Assembly: GCA_017303975.1 (NCBI GenBank)
Contig: JAFLBG010000025.1
Coordinates: 1 to 50,637 of the forward strand
Source: Bacteroidota bacterium
Lineage (GTDB): Bacteria > Bacteroidota > Bacteroidia > JAFLBG01
DNA: 50,637 nt
Direction of reading: 5' to 3'
Of this stretch, positions 1-9,812 are shown in pieces. The position numbers were made by a program, and so were the translations under genes. The notes under the pieces were generated by a model. It did no database searches. It was not told where the DNA came from and was given only the letters and a program-made list of their open reading frames with translations. Each line of letters opens with the position of its first letter. Positions within the stretch are counted from its first letter, which is position 1.

Positions 1-91
1 ATAGTGCGGTGCTCAGTGTAATAAATACACTAAGAATAGCCAATTTAAAGTATGTTGCCCTGGTAAACACGCACGGCAAAAATACAATCAT
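1..91 (-). CDS. Partial CDS at window edge, 5' end of a probable exported protein
   Basis: An open frame on the minus strand starts with an ATG at 91 and runs off the left edge without a stop (about 30 codons visible). The visible part is a hydrophobic, signal-peptide-like stretch (FKLAILSVFITLSTAL). A TAnnTTTG promoter element lies inside the first codons (77-84). If that promoter is used, the true start is probably an in-frame GTG at 70 or TTG at 43, which still gives a signal peptide. Too little is present to name a function. Confidence 0.4.
   Translation of the reverse strand, partial: MIVFLPCVFTRATYFKLAILSVFITLSTAL
77..84 (-). promoter_or_regulatory. Bacteroidetes -7 promoter element (TATTTTTG)
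   Basis: The minus strand reads TATTTTTG here, an exact match to TAnnTTTG. A TTG lies only 16 nt upstream, closer than the usual 19-21. The predicted transcript start (about 70) would serve the truncated leftward gene and argues against its most upstream ATG. Confidence 0.4.
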
Positions 92-154
92 TTTAAAAAA
101 CAAGAAGTGTTGGGGCTATTATTTCTTTACCTTAAAAAAAATAAAAAATCGGAC

Positions 155-817
155 TTACAACTTAATATAATTCATAAATAGCTCGTATCGCTTTTTAAGT
201 TCTTCATCAAAATCGCTTTTATGAAATGTAGCGGTAACAGTATAATTGTACCTGTGAAAGGTTTGTACTACCGCAGAAAGATCTTCTTTATTTATTTTAA
301 GCACCACATCTATTTGAGTAGAATTGGGATGTGCCCATAAAAAACACGACAACACCTTGGCATCGTTACCTTCAACTATCTGTGCTATTTGCGAGAGGCT
401 ATAATCATGTGCATTTATCTCCAACACTACCACCCCGCCAGGCTGCTGAACAGCATTTAGTTGCGTTAAATAATCTATCATTTGCTTATACGTAATTACC
501 CCTAAATACTGATTATTCTCTGTAATTACAGGCAAAACAGAAACTCTAAAGTCTGCAATCGTTTTTAATACCTCGAAAATATGCTGTGTCTCGTACACAA
601 AAGGACGTATCAACGAAATGCCTAAATGACCGATATCGCTTTGAATATCGTTCAAATCTAAAATTTCGTGATCGGAAATTAACCCTAAATATTCTTTCCC
701 TTCTACAATAGGCAAATGCGTAACCTTAAACTCTTCCATCCAATTAAGAGCTTTCACTCCCAAATCGGATCTTTTGAGAGGAGGTATTTCATCTGTTATT
801 AAAACTTTTGCTAGCAT
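155..817 (-). CDS. CBS-domain pair protein (AcuB-like)
   Basis: A 220-residue soluble protein. Residues about 5-55 and 75-120 form two CBS motifs (a Bateman module), each with the usual pattern of a valine/isoleucine-rich strand followed by a 'YLGLIS' or 'YLGVIT' turn. Bateman modules bind adenine nucleotides and act as energy or ligand sensors. The C-terminal 90 residues (HDYSLSQIAQIVEGND region) resemble an ACT-like regulatory fold, as in AcuB-type proteins. No catalytic domain is attached, so it probably regulates another protein. It is a single gene diverging from pdxJ across a 121-bp gap. The exact partner cannot be told from sequence. Confidence 0.8.
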   Translation of the reverse strand: MLAKVLITDEIPPLKRSDLGVKALNWMEEFKVTHLPIVEGKEYLGLISDHEILDLNDIQSDIGHLGISLIRPFVYETQHIFEVLKTIADFRVSVLPVITENNQYLGVITYKQMIDYLTQLNAVQQPGGVVVLEINAHDYSLSQIAQIVEGNDAKVLSCFLWAHPNSTQIDVVLKINKEDLSAVVQTFHRYNYTVTATFHKSDFDEELKKRYELFMNYIKL

Positions 818-938
818 CTTATAAAGGTATCATCAAATTGCGTGCCCTAGTGCATAAATATAGTATTTCCAAGTAAAATATCTAAATTGTGCTTGTGTAA
901 CTACTAACAAAGAACGCTTTATTTTGTTTATTTAGTGT

Positions 939-1664
939 ATGGCAACTCAATTAAGTGTAAATATTAATAAAATAGCTACTCTCCGAAATTCGAGAGGGGG
1001 CTCAACTCCCAATGTAGTGCAAGTGGCCCAAGATTGCGAACGATTTGGTGCGCAAGGCATTACGATACATCCTCGTCCGGATGAGCGACATATTAGATAT
1101 CAGGATGCACACGATTTAAAACCACTACTCACAACCGAATTTAACATTGAAGGATACCCATCTAAAAAATTTATGGATTTGGTATTGGCTTTAAAACCCG
1201 CTCAAGCCACATTAGTGCCAGACCCACCGAATGTGCTTACCTCCAATGCCGGATGGGATACGTTTAAAAACGAGTCTTTTTTGAAAGAAATAATTTCGGA
1301 GCTAAAACGCAGTGGAATACGCACTTCTATTTTTATAGAAACGGATTTAAATAATATTGAGAATGCCGCAAAAACAGGAACAGACCGTATAGAACTATAT
1401 ACTGAGGCGTATGCAAAAGACTATCCTGTAAATAAAGAGAAAGCTGTAGCTCCTTATGTTGCAGCAGCAAAGATGGCTAAACGCGTGCATTTGGGCATTA
1501 ATGCCGGGCACGATTTAAGTTTGCAGAATTTAGAATTTTTCGCAAAACAAATTCCCGATTTATTGGAAGTGTCCATTGGTCATGCACTTATATCGGACGC
1601 ATTGTATTTTGGGCTAGAAAATACAATACAGATGTATTTAAGAAAACTCAAAGCTGCTCACTAA
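939..1664 (+). CDS. pdxJ: Pyridoxine 5'-phosphate synthase PdxJ
   Basis: 241 residues, the normal length for PdxJ. The enzyme condenses 1-deoxy-D-xylulose 5-phosphate with 3-amino-2-oxopropyl phosphate to form pyridoxine 5'-phosphate, the last ring-forming step of DXP-dependent vitamin B6 synthesis. Family signatures are clear: the N-terminal [16 protein letters not shown] segment, the phosphate-binding [12 protein letters not shown] block near residues 41-53, the central 'TLVPDPP' strand, and the C-terminal [11 protein letters not shown] and [13 protein letters not shown] segments. The ATG at 939 is the natural start. It stands alone, convergent with the SprB-repeat gene. Confidence 0.96.
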   Translation: MATQLSVNINKIATLRNSRGGSTPNVVQVAQDCERFGAQGITIHPRPDERHIRYQDAHDLKPLLTTEFNIEGYPSKKFMDLVLALKPAQATLVPDPPNVLTSNAGWDTFKNESFLKEIISELKRSGIRTSIFIETDLNNIENAAKTGTDRIELYTEAYAKDYPVNKEKAVAPYVAAAKMAKRVHLGINAGHDLSLQNLEFFAKQIPDLLEVSIGHALISDALYFGLENTIQMYLRKLKAAH

Positions 1665-1704
1665 AATTGAGCACACACAATTTCAGAGAAACAACACAAA
1701 ATGC

Positions 1705-4700
1705 TTATTTTAGAAGCGTTACGGTTCCTTTAAATGTATAATCGTTTCCTTGGTAATCTTTTGTGTTTATTACCCACACATATACATCTTGTTGTAATAC
1801 ATTGCTTCCGTTGTTTTCAAATGTTCCGTTCCACGCTCTAGTTGGCAATTGTGTATAGAACACTACAATTCCCCATCTGTCGTAAATTGTTATTTCGTAA
1901 TTATTAGGATCTATACCCACTCCCATTGGAATAAACACATCATTTAATCCATCTCCGTTAGGAGTAAAAGCAAATGCAGTACCGTCAGCAGTAACTTGTA
2001 AGGCAAAATCAGGATTTACTGTAACAGTTTGCGAGGCAGTACTTGTGCAACCGTTATTATCAGTTGCCAGTAAGGTAATTACATAAGATCCGGTGTCAGT
2101 ATAAACATAGCTTGGATTCACTTCCGTTGAGATTGATTTTACACCATCTCCAAAATTCCACAACCAAGTAGTAAAGGCTGTATTGTCTGGATTAGCCGTA
2201 ACTGTAGCATCTACTAAAGTTGCTGGATTAGGCGTTGGAGCAAAGTTAACACTAGCACCCGCAGTGGCTACATTTATAGTAGCATTATACATTGCCGATG
2301 CAGTACCACAATTATCCGTAACAGAAACCGAATACGAAGTAGTACCGGTTACGCTAGTAGAAATCACCGCACCGCTTGTACTAAAAGGAGTCCAGCTGTA
2401 TGTATAATTACCATCACCTCCGGAAGCAGTAGCAGTAAGTGTTACAACACCACCGCCACAAGGCGCATCGGATGCAAGTGCGCTAACTGTTAATGGCGCA
2501 TTTACATGAATTAATACGGTTTGAATATTTGATGTGCAATTTTTTGAGTCAGTTACCGCTACCGAATAGGTTGTTGTTGTTGTTGGAGAAACCGCAACAG
2601 AATAGGAGTTCACAGAACCCGGATTCCAGGTGAAATTAGCCCCTCCATTTCCTCCGGTGGCAGATGCAGTAAGCGTAACACTTTGTCCTATACAGATAGT
2701 GCTACCAGCAACAGACGCAACAACCAATGGTGAAGGCTGTAATACTTGAACTGTTTTGCTAACCATACAACCCAACGAATCTGTAACTTGCAATGTATAG
2801 GTGTTGGCAATAAGTCCTGTGATACTATCGTTGGTTGATGTATTGTTCCACAAGTATTGATAGGTTGAGCCAACTCCACCTGTAATTGATGTCAGGTATG
2901 CTTTCCCGTTAATACCTCCGTTACACGAAACAGAATCGCTTGCGAGCGCAAATATAATTTGACTAGGTTGCGAGATTGTATCTGTAAAGGTTGCTGTACA
3001 AGCATTTCCATCTGTTATTACAACAGAATAGGTATTAGGCACAAGACCCGATAAAGATTGAGTTGTGTATGTTCCATTATTCCAGTTAAAGGTATAAGGC
3101 GCGCCATTGCTACCTGAAACAGAAAGTGCAATAGTACCATTGGCATCTCCAAAACAAGTAATATCAGCCACTACTGCGGTTACCGTATATTGCGTAGGCT
3201 CAACCAGCGTTTGAACATCTGTTGCAACACATCCATCGTCATCTGTTACGGTTGCGGAATAAACCCCTGCCGAAACACCAGTTAGTGCTTGAGCTGTAGC
3301 AGAAGTATTCCACGCGTAAATATAAGGGCTGTTTCCACCTGTTTCCACTACGTTTACCATTCCATCGCTGTATCCGTTGCAAGTAACAGATGTGGTTGCA
3401 ATACTAATAGAAAAGCCTGAAGTATTAGTAACAGTTACCGTTTTTGTTACGGGGCAATTATTCAAATCTTTAACCGTAGCATTGTAATTGGCAGCTGTTA
3501 ATCCAGTTGCTGTTGCAGTTGTTTGTCCTGTTGGAGACCAAGAATAGGTGTATCCACCCATGCCTCCGGACACATTAAAAATACTGGCTGTTCCGTCAGG
3601 ACTAACACAAGTAGACGGAGAAATAGAATGGCTAAAAATTATTTCTGTAGGTCCAGTCAACGAAAAAGAATTTATTGCTTTGCAGCCTTTGCTATCAGTA
3701 AGTGTTACGGTGTAAACAGTATTCGTATCTAAACCTGTTCTGTTGGCTGTGGTAACAGCATCGTTCCAAAGGTAGGTGTAACCACCGTTTCCACCAACTG
3801 AACCCGAAGTTGCAGTTCCATTGGATGTGCCAAAACAAGTAACACTAGTAGTAGTAATGTTGTTTACCAATAAGGCAGGCTGCGTAACAGATGTAGTGGC
3901 TGTTTTCAAACAGCTGTTGCCATCAGTTACAGAAACAGTATAAACCGTACCATTTAAAAGCCCGGTAGCTGTGTTTGTTGCAGAACCAGTACTCCAAGAA
4001 TAGCTATAGCTAGAATTATTACCTCCACTTGCAGCAACAGTAGATGTTCCATCAGACAAGCCAAAGCAGGATACATGGGTATTGGTAAGAGTTAGTGTTA
4101 TTGCACTTGGTTGCGTTACGGAAATACCTGTAATTGTTTTAGTACAAGCATTTGCATCTGTAACCAACAATGAATAAGTTGTGGCCGCAACTCCAGATAA
4201 ATCTTGTGTTGTTGCGCCATTGCTCCATGCATAGGTATAGTTTGTGGTTCCTCCGGATGGGGTAACGTCTATTGCTCCGGTTAAAGCACCATTACACAGA
4301 ACATTGGTGCTTGCTGTTACCACGGCATTAAGCGCAGTTGGCTGAGTAATGGTAAATGTAGAAATAGTAGTGGTGCAACTGTTGGCATCTGTTACCAATA
4401 AAGAATAAGTATTTGCTACAATAGCGGTCAAATCTTCGGTGGTAGCTCCATTGCTCCATGCAAACGTATAGGTTGGAGTTCCCCCTACTGTAAGCACATT
4501 AACCGACCCCGTGGAGTTTCCGTTACATGCAACGTTTACACTACTGGTTACGGAAGCGCTTAAGGCTAATGCAGGCTCTGCAATCGTAATATTATTAATT
4601 ACCGCAGTACAAGAGTTTCCGTCTGCAACCAACACTGCATAAGTTGAAGCTGGCAATCCGGTTAAATCCTCTGTGGTAGCAAAATTATTCCATAAAAAGC

Positions 4701-6024
4701 TATATGAACCAACCCCTCCGGAGGCAGTTATATTTATTGAACCTGTTGGAACTCCTTTACACAAAACATTTGTACTTGCTGTAACCACAGCACTAACAGC
4801 AGTTGGTTGTGTTAAAGAAATATTTGTTATGGTAGTTGTACAAAGATTTGCATCTGTTACAAGCAGCGAATACGTTCCTACCGGAATACCCGTTAAATCT
4901 TCGGTTGTAGCTCCATTACTCCAAGCATAAGTATAACCGGCTGTTCCTCCTGTTCGAGTAATATTTATTGCACCTGTCGACTGCCCATTACACAATACGT
5001 TGGTGCTAGCTGTTACCACTGCCGTTAAAGGCAGTGCCGGTTCTGTAATAGAAAAATTGGAAATAGTGGATGTACACAAATTTGCATCTGTTACAAGCAG
5101 CGAATATGTTCCTGCCGGAATACCCGTTAAATCTTCTGTTGTAGCTCCATGGCTCCAAGCAAATGTGTAGCTTCCAGTTCCTCCTGCTATAAGCACATCA
5201 ACAGAACCTGTAGATTGTCCGTTACACAATACATTTACACTTGAAGTGACTGCAGAACTCAATGCCAAAGCAGGCTCTGAAATAGTAAAATCAGGAATAC
5301 TTGCGGTACAACTATTCGCATCCATCACAAGCAACGAATATGTTCCTGCCGCCAAGCTGCCTAAATCTTCTGTAGTTGCAGAGTTGCTCCATCCAAATGT
5401 ATAACTTCCCGTACCTCCTGAAACCGTAACATTCACGGCACCCGTAGATTGTCCATTACATGCAACATTGGTACTAGCCGTTACCACAGCAGTTAACGTT
5501 GCGGGTTCAGCAATAGTAAATGTTGGAATTGTTGCAGTACAAGCGTTTGCATCTGTAACAAGTAGTGAATAGGTTCCTGCCGGAATAGCGGCTAAATCTT
5601 CTGTAGTAGCGGAGTTGCTCCATGCAAATGTATAACTCCCCGTACCTCCTGATATCGTAACATCAACAGCACCTGTAGATTGTCCGTTACATGCTACATT
5701 AGTAGAAGCTGAAACCACTGCGCTTAATAGAGCCGGCTCGGCAACTGTAAAACTCTGAACAACAGAACCAGGAGACGAATCGGTAAGTGTAAGTGTATAA
5801 ACACCCGCTGTCAGACCAGTAATATCTTCATCGGTAGAAGCATTATCCCACAAATATGTAAAGGGGGGTGTTCCACCCGGAGTAATATATATAGACCCAG
5901 TAGCTCCACCAAAACAAGACACCGGATTTACCGAATCTGTAGTAATTGATTGGGAATAAGAACCAAGAGAAAAAACGAAGGCTATAATAAATAGAAAAAA
6001 TAATCTAGTGTACGTATTTTGCAT
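1705..6024 (-). CDS. Giant SprB-repeat surface protein with PKD and type IX (CHU_C) C-terminal domain
   Basis: A 1439-residue exported protein. Residues 1-25 are a signal peptide. They are followed by about 14 tandem SprB-type repeats of 72-78 residues, each with a conserved 'V.C.G...G...V...GG...Y.F.W......T..L..L..G.Y...V.D...C' pattern. The last two units before residue 1260 are more divergent and Ig-like. A PKD domain follows (WLWNFGDG...YTDTGSYVITL, about 1270-1345), then a gliding-motility-associated C-terminal domain (AFTPNGDGLNDVF, IYDRWG, AWNG). That last domain is the type IX secretion type B sorting signal, so the protein should be secreted and surface attached. SprB itself is the mobile adhesin of gliding Flavobacterium. 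Here no gliding genes are adjacent, so an adhesin role is inferred. Confidence 0.9.
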   Translation of the reverse strand: MQNTYTRLFFLFIIAFVFSLGSYSQSITTDSVNPVSCFGGATGSIYITPGGTPPFTYLWDNASTDEDITGLTAGVYTLTLTDSSPGSVVQSFTVAEPALLSAVVSASTNVACNGQSTGAVDVTISGGTGSYTFAWSNSATTEDLAAIPAGTYSLLVTDANACTATIPTFTIAEPATLTAVVTASTNVACNGQSTGAVNVTVSGGTGSYTFGWSNSATTEDLGSLAAGTYSLLVMDANSCTASIPDFTISEPALALSSAVTSSVNVLCNGQSTGSVDVLIAGGTGSYTFAWSHGATTEDLTGIPAGTYSLLVTDANLCTSTISNFSITEPALPLTAVVTASTNVLCNGQSTGAINITRTGGTAGYTYAWSNGATTEDLTGIPVGTYSLLVTDANLCTTTITNISLTQPTAVSAVVTASTNVLCKGVPTGSINITASGGVGSYSFLWNNFATTEDLTGLPASTYAVLVADGNSCTAVINNITIAEPALALSASVTSSVNVACNGNSTGSVNVLTVGGTPTYTFAWSNGATTEDLTAIVANTYSLLVTDANSCTTTISTFTITQPTALNAVVTASTNVLCNGALTGAIDVTPSGGTTNYTYAWSNGATTQDLSGVAATTYSLLVTDANACTKTITGISVTQPSAITLTLTNTHVSCFGLSDGTSTVAASGGNNSSYSYSWSTGSATNTATGLLNGTVYTVSVTDGNSCLKTATTSVTQPALLVNNITTTSVTCFGTSNGTATSGSVGGNGGYTYLWNDAVTTANRTGLDTNTVYTVTLTDSKGCKAINSFSLTGPTEIIFSHSISPSTCVSPDGTASIFNVSGGMGGYTYSWSPTGQTTATATGLTAANYNATVKDLNNCPVTKTVTVTNTSGFSISIATTSVTCNGYSDGMVNVVETGGNSPYIYAWNTSATAQALTGVSAGVYSATVTDDDGCVATDVQTLVEPTQYTVTAVVADITCFGDANGTIALSVSGSNGAPYTFNWNNGTYTTQSLSGLVPNTYSVVITDGNACTATFTDTISQPSQIIFALASDSVSCNGGINGKAYLTSITGGVGSTYQYLWNNTSTNDSITGLIANTYTLQVTDSLGCMVSKTVQVLQPSPLVVASVAGSTICIGQSVTLTASATGGNGGANFTWNPGSVNSYSVAVSPTTTTTYSVAVTDSKNCTSNIQTVLIHVNAPLTVSALASDAPCGGGVVTLTATASGGDGNYTYSWTPFSTSGAVISTSVTGTTSYSVSVTDNCGTASAMYNATINVATAGASVNFAPTPNPATLVDATVTANPDNTAFTTWLWNFGDGVKSISTEVNPSYVYTDTGSYVITLLATDNNGCTSTASQTVTVNPDFALQVTADGTAFAFTPNGDGLNDVFIPMGVGIDPNNYEITIYDRWGIVVFYTQLPTRAWNGTFENNGSNVLQQDVYVWVINTKDYQGNDYTFKGTVTLLK
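4290..5720 (-). repeat. Tandem 234-bp repeats inside the SprB-repeat gene
   Basis: Successive repeat units are similar at the DNA level, not only as protein. For example, the segments around 4987 (cccattacacaatacg), 5455 (tccattacatgcaac) and 5689 (tccgttacatgctac) recur at multiples of 234 bp, which is 78 codons. Units in the N-terminal half of the protein are the most alike, suggesting recent duplication or gene conversion. The C-terminal units have diverged. Confidence 0.8.
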
Positions 6025-6116
6025 GGCTATAGAAATATATTAATATCCTCAATATATAAAAAATAATATACTTTTTAATAATTGGAGCCTATTTTATTTC
6101 GATAGCAAACGAACGA

Positions 6117-7241
6117 TTATTCCCCTAAAAGCTCTTTTACTTTGTTTTCCAAATCGGTATCGTGTAGATTTTTTGCAACTATCTTGCCATCCTTTCCAAT
6201 AAGCACATTGTAAGGAATTGATTTAAAGTTGTATTGCTCAACAACTGCCGATTTCCACGATTTGAGCTCGCTCACATGCTTCCATGTCAACCTATCCTTT
6301 GCAATAGCTTCTATCCATTTGTCTTTATTTTCATCTAACGAAACAGCATAAATTTCAAAATCTTTATTTTTAAATTTGTCGTACAGTGCTACAACTTGCG
6401 GATTTGTTGCTCTACAAGGAGCACACCAAGAAGCCCAAAAATCGAGCAACACGACCTTCCCTCTCAAACTGCTTAATGCCAAAGGCTTACCGGACGGCTC
6501 GTTTAAAACTATCTCAGGAGCATCGGACCCGGCTCTTAATTTAGATGCCTTTTCAACAGACTCGGAAAAAAGTTTTATATACGAAGATGTAGGGTACTTA
6601 TTTTTTAATGCTTGATTTACCTTTTCGAATTGCTCAAAATTATTATCGGAGCTTAATTGTTGAATGGCTGCAATAGCGCTTAACGATTGAGGATTTTTAG
6701 TAACAAAATCAATAAGATAATTGGTGTGTTTTTGCACGAGTCCATTAAACTCCTTATCAATTACATTACTCAACGAATCAATCATCGTTTGGGATGCTTT
6801 ACCTCCATTTAAAAATGCTTGAAACACTTGTGTAAGCGAATCTCTGCTTCTGTAATTATTTTTTGAGGCTTCATTCATTTGCCAAAACAACTCAGCATCT
6901 AAAGAACCTTTTACACGATGGGTATTCCCAAGATCTTTTGCATTGCCGGTGATCTCTACCTGCTGCGCACTATCCAAAACGATGGTTGCAAAATTTTGTT
7001 CGGAGATGAACACTTGGTAAAACCCCACTCTATCAATTGGCTTAACGAATGAAAAGTTCCCATTTTCATCAATAGTTGTAATTTCAATAGTTTGTGGACC
7101 TTCCGGAGTTAGCGCATTTAGGGTGATTGACTCTCCACTGGAATTACTGAGTGTGCCATACACACTTTTGGTGGTAGTTTTTTTACTACATCCCCCAATC
7201 AACAAACTAACTACAACGAGTACACTAACAAGCCTTTTCAT
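6117..7241 (-). CDS. TlpA/ResA-like thioredoxin-fold lipoprotein with N-terminal DUF4369
   Basis: I place the start at the ATG at 7241 (374 residues), not at the in-frame start 27 bp upstream. It gives a lipoprotein signal (MKRLVSVLVVVSLLIGGC, lipobox LIGGC) and removes the overlap with gatB. Residues about 25-125 match the DUF4369 beta-sandwich domain common in Bacteroidetes. The C-terminal 140 residues are a TlpA-type thioredoxin domain with an intact WCAPC active site and a conserved cis-proline region (KSIPYNVLI). It is probably a periplasmic, membrane-anchored thiol-disulfide oxidoreductase. It lies 16 bp downstream of gatB, probably on the same transcript. Confidence 0.88.
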   Translation of the reverse strand: MKRLVSVLVVVSLLIGGCSKKTTTKSVYGTLSNSSGESITLNALTPEGPQTIEITTIDENGNFSFVKPIDRVGFYQVFISEQNFATIVLDSAQQVEITGNAKDLGNTHRVKGSLDAELFWQMNEASKNNYRSRDSLTQVFQAFLNGGKASQTMIDSLSNVIDKEFNGLVQKHTNYLIDFVTKNPQSLSAIAAIQQLSSDNNFEQFEKVNQALKNKYPTSSYIKLFSESVEKASKLRAGSDAPEIVLNEPSGKPLALSSLRGKVVLLDFWASWCAPCRATNPQVVALYDKFKNKDFEIYAVSLDENKDKWIEAIAKDRLTWKHVSELKSWKSAVVEQYNFKSIPYNVLIGKDGKIVAKNLHDTDLENKVKELLGE

Positions 7242-7257
7242 TATTCTACAATTTTGA

Positions 7258-8718
7258 TTAAATACCATGATTATCCAACATCTCTTTTACCAATCCACTT
7301 GTAACCTTTGGATCGGCCTTACCTTTCGACAATTTCATTACTTCACCCATAAACAAGCTAAGTAAGCTCACTTTGCCATTTTTATATTCTGTAATTTTTT
7401 CGGGGTATTTTTGCAATGCCTGCTCTACCAATTGTTTCAGAGAATCTACATCACTTTCTTGAATTAGATTCTTCTCCTCGGCAATTTGCAAAGGAGATTT
7501 CGCAGAGCCGGCCACTAACTCAGGAAATATTTTTTGTGTTGCAACGGTATTACTCACTTTATTTGCATCTATAAGCGCAATAAGGTCTGCAAGCTGTTTC
7601 ACTTTCACAGGAAAATTAGAAATATGTATGGCGTTTTCGTTCAAATAAGATTTAACAGCTCCCATAACCCAATTGGCAGCGGCTTTGTAATTTTTAGTTT
7701 GTTTGGTAAGTTCCTCGAAATAAAGAGCAATTTCTTTTGTCTCGGTAAGAACTAGTGCATCGTAGGCAGACAACCCTAATTGGGTTGTATATTTTTTTAT
7801 CAAATCATTTGGCAGCGCAGGCAGCTTAGCTTTTATGCTTGCAATGTACTCTTCGGTTACAATAACAGGAGGCAAGTCCGGTTCCGGGAAATAGCGGTAA
7901 TCGTGCGCCATTTCTTTACTTCGCATTATAAATGTTGTACCTGTGGTAGCATCAAAGCTGCGTGTATCCTGTGCTATGTGCTCTCCGTTTTCGGTGGCAT
8001 CAATTTGTCTTTTTACTTCAAACTCAATAGCACGTTGCACATTACGAATAGAGTTCATGTTCTTAACCTCTACTCTTCTGCCAAATTTAGCATCCCCTTT
8101 TAAACGTACAGAAATGTTGGCATCACAGCGCAAGCTGCCTTCTTCCATGTTGCCATCGCAGATATCTAAATAGCGAACCAACTTTCTAACTTCGGTTAAG
8201 TACTTATATGCTTCCTCGCCACTACGAATATCAGGTTCGCTAACCATCTCTAACAAGGCTACTCCGGCTCTATTCAAATCAACAAGTGTGTCGTAGGCAT
8301 CTTGGTCGTGTATGCTTTTCCCTGCATCTTCTTCCATGTGAATACGGATAAGCTGAATGTGTTTCTCGGAACCATCGTCTTGCTTTATAGTAATAAAGCC
8401 ACCTGTACAAATAGGTGTTTTATCTTGTGTTATTTGATAGCCTTTTGGCAAATCGGCATAAAAATAATTTTTTCGTGCATACTGATTTTCCTTTGTTATA
8501 GCACAATTGCAAGCCAAGCCCAATTTTACAGCATACTCAATTACTTTTTTGTTGGTTCTAGGCAATGTGCCCGGATGCCCTAGTGTAAGGGGAGAAATTT
8601 GTGTGTTGGGCAATCCTCCATATTCAGTAGCATCAGACGAATATGCTTTACTTTTTGTAAGCAATTGCATGTGTACTTCCAACCCAATAACTGCTTCGTA
8701 TTTATCGTAAACACTCAT
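7258..8718 (-). CDS. gatB: Aspartyl/glutamyl-tRNA(Asn/Gln) amidotransferase subunit B
   Basis: 486 residues, full length. GatB is the kinase/transamidation subunit of GatCAB, which activates mischarged Glu-tRNA(Gln) or Asp-tRNA(Asn) with ATP and converts it with ammonia supplied by GatA. The hallmark N-terminus (YEAVIGLEVHMQL) is present, as are LGHPGTLP, YFYADLPKGYQI, the EDAGKSIHD segment, 'NRAGVALLEMVSEPD' and the C-terminal YqeY-like tail (SLLSLFMGEVMKLSKGKADP). It follows lpxK with a 37-bp gap. gatA is 32 kb away in this window and gatC is not seen, so the complex is not encoded as an operon. Confidence 0.97.
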   Translation of the reverse strand: MSVYDKYEAVIGLEVHMQLLTKSKAYSSDATEYGGLPNTQISPLTLGHPGTLPRTNKKVIEYAVKLGLACNCAITKENQYARKNYFYADLPKGYQITQDKTPICTGGFITIKQDDGSEKHIQLIRIHMEEDAGKSIHDQDAYDTLVDLNRAGVALLEMVSEPDIRSGEEAYKYLTEVRKLVRYLDICDGNMEEGSLRCDANISVRLKGDAKFGRRVEVKNMNSIRNVQRAIEFEVKRQIDATENGEHIAQDTRSFDATTGTTFIMRSKEMAHDYRYFPEPDLPPVIVTEEYIASIKAKLPALPNDLIKKYTTQLGLSAYDALVLTETKEIALYFEELTKQTKNYKAAANWVMGAVKSYLNENAIHISNFPVKVKQLADLIALIDANKVSNTVATQKIFPELVAGSAKSPLQIAEEKNLIQESDVDSLKQLVEQALQKYPEKITEYKNGKVSLLSLFMGEVMKLSKGKADPKVTSGLVKEMLDNHGI

Positions 8719-8755
8719 ATTTTAATTAATAATGGAGTTAAAGTTAATTAATTAA

Positions 8756-9781
8756 TCACACTTTCTTTAAGAAGTATGAATCGAATTCTTTGTCAATAAA
8801 ACTTACCTCTATTGGAACATAGTAAACAGGAATATCTGCAAGCTGTTTATTAAACTTTCTTAACCGCATGGCATCTTTCTCTGTAGTTACAATAGCCAAT
8901 TCCTCCGCTTTATTCATCTTGTAAAAAGAAACGATTGAAACAATATCACGCTCAGAAAAGTCATAGTGGTCGGAGTAAACAAAAGACTTGATTAAATTCC
9001 CTTTCTGGCGGAGGTGCTCCAAAAACACTTCCGGATGCGCTATTCCGGACACTGAAATTATTTTAGAAGGTAACGCCTTTAGAATAGTACCATTTGCAAG
9101 GCTTACTAATTCGCCATATTTTATGTGTGAAAAGAAAATCCTTTGGGTGTTTGTTTTCTTTATCTTTTGTGTTATCAGCGTCATCTCTTTAGCAGAAATA
9201 TTCATAGGACACTTAGTAACAACAACTGCTGCTGCTCTAGCCGCAACACTTCTTGGTTCTCGAAGATTCCCTGCGGGCAAAATAAAATCATTGCAATACA
9301 AATTAGCATAATCAGTTAGAAGTATAGAAAAACTTGGAGTTACAGCTCTGTGCTGAAAGGCATCGTCTAATAATACAATATCGAGCTTAGGATTGAATGC
9401 AAGCAATTGATTGATACCTGCTACACGATCTTCGCAAACGGCAACATCAATCGCAGGAAATTTATTTTTTAATTGCAACGGTTCGTCTCCCACAAGCGCA
9501 GCAGAATCATTTTCAGCCACCAGTCTAAAGCCATTGGTATTTCTGCCATACCCACGACTGAGTGTTGCAATTTTTTTATTTGTTTCTTGCAATAAACGAA
9601 TTAAATACTCTGTATGGGGTGTTTTTCCTGTACCACCAGTGGAAAGATTGCCTATACAAACAACAGGAATGGAAAACTTTGTTGACTTTAAAATTCTATA
9701 CTCATACAGTTTATTTCGTATCCAGATTGCCAGATAAAATAGTATAGATAAGGGGAATAAAAGTGTTCGAAGGAGCTTCAT
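8756..9781 (-). CDS. lpxK: Tetraacyldisaccharide 4'-kinase LpxK
   Basis: 341 residues. LpxK phosphorylates the 4' position of tetraacyldisaccharide 1-phosphate to make lipid IVA, a late step of lipid A synthesis at the inner membrane. Visible features are an N-terminal hydrophobic anchor (about residues 1-22), the P-loop STGGTGKTPHTEYLI near residue 48, the 'GDEPLQL' segment, the Walker B-like region LDIVLLDDAFQHR, and the TTEKDAMRL motif near the C-terminus. The presence of lpxK confirms a lipid A-bearing outer membrane. It lies just downstream of the HEPN/MNT pair and upstream of gatB. Confidence 0.96.
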   Translation of the reverse strand: MKLLRTLLFPLSILFYLAIWIRNKLYEYRILKSTKFSIPVVCIGNLSTGGTGKTPHTEYLIRLLQETNKKIATLSRGYGRNTNGFRLVAENDSAALVGDEPLQLKNKFPAIDVAVCEDRVAGINQLLAFNPKLDIVLLDDAFQHRAVTPSFSILLTDYANLYCNDFILPAGNLREPRSVAARAAAVVVTKCPMNISAKEMTLITQKIKKTNTQRIFFSHIKYGELVSLANGTILKALPSKIISVSGIAHPEVFLEHLRQKGNLIKSFVYSDHYDFSERDIVSIVSFYKMNKAEELAIVTTEKDAMRLRKFNKQLADIPVYYVPIEVSFIDKEFDSYFLKKV

Positions 9782-9812
9782 GGGGAGGCTTTGGTAAATT
9801 TATTTTCAAGCA

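Noticed and set aside
1650-1680. Small hairpin TGCTCA/TGAGCA after pdxJ as a terminator
   Set aside because: Only 6 bp and not followed by a T-run on either strand.
2183-4930. Several open frames antisense to the SprB-repeat gene
   Set aside because: They are shadows of a strongly biased repetitive coding region, have no start context, and lack recognisable domains. The minus-strand protein has clear domains throughout.
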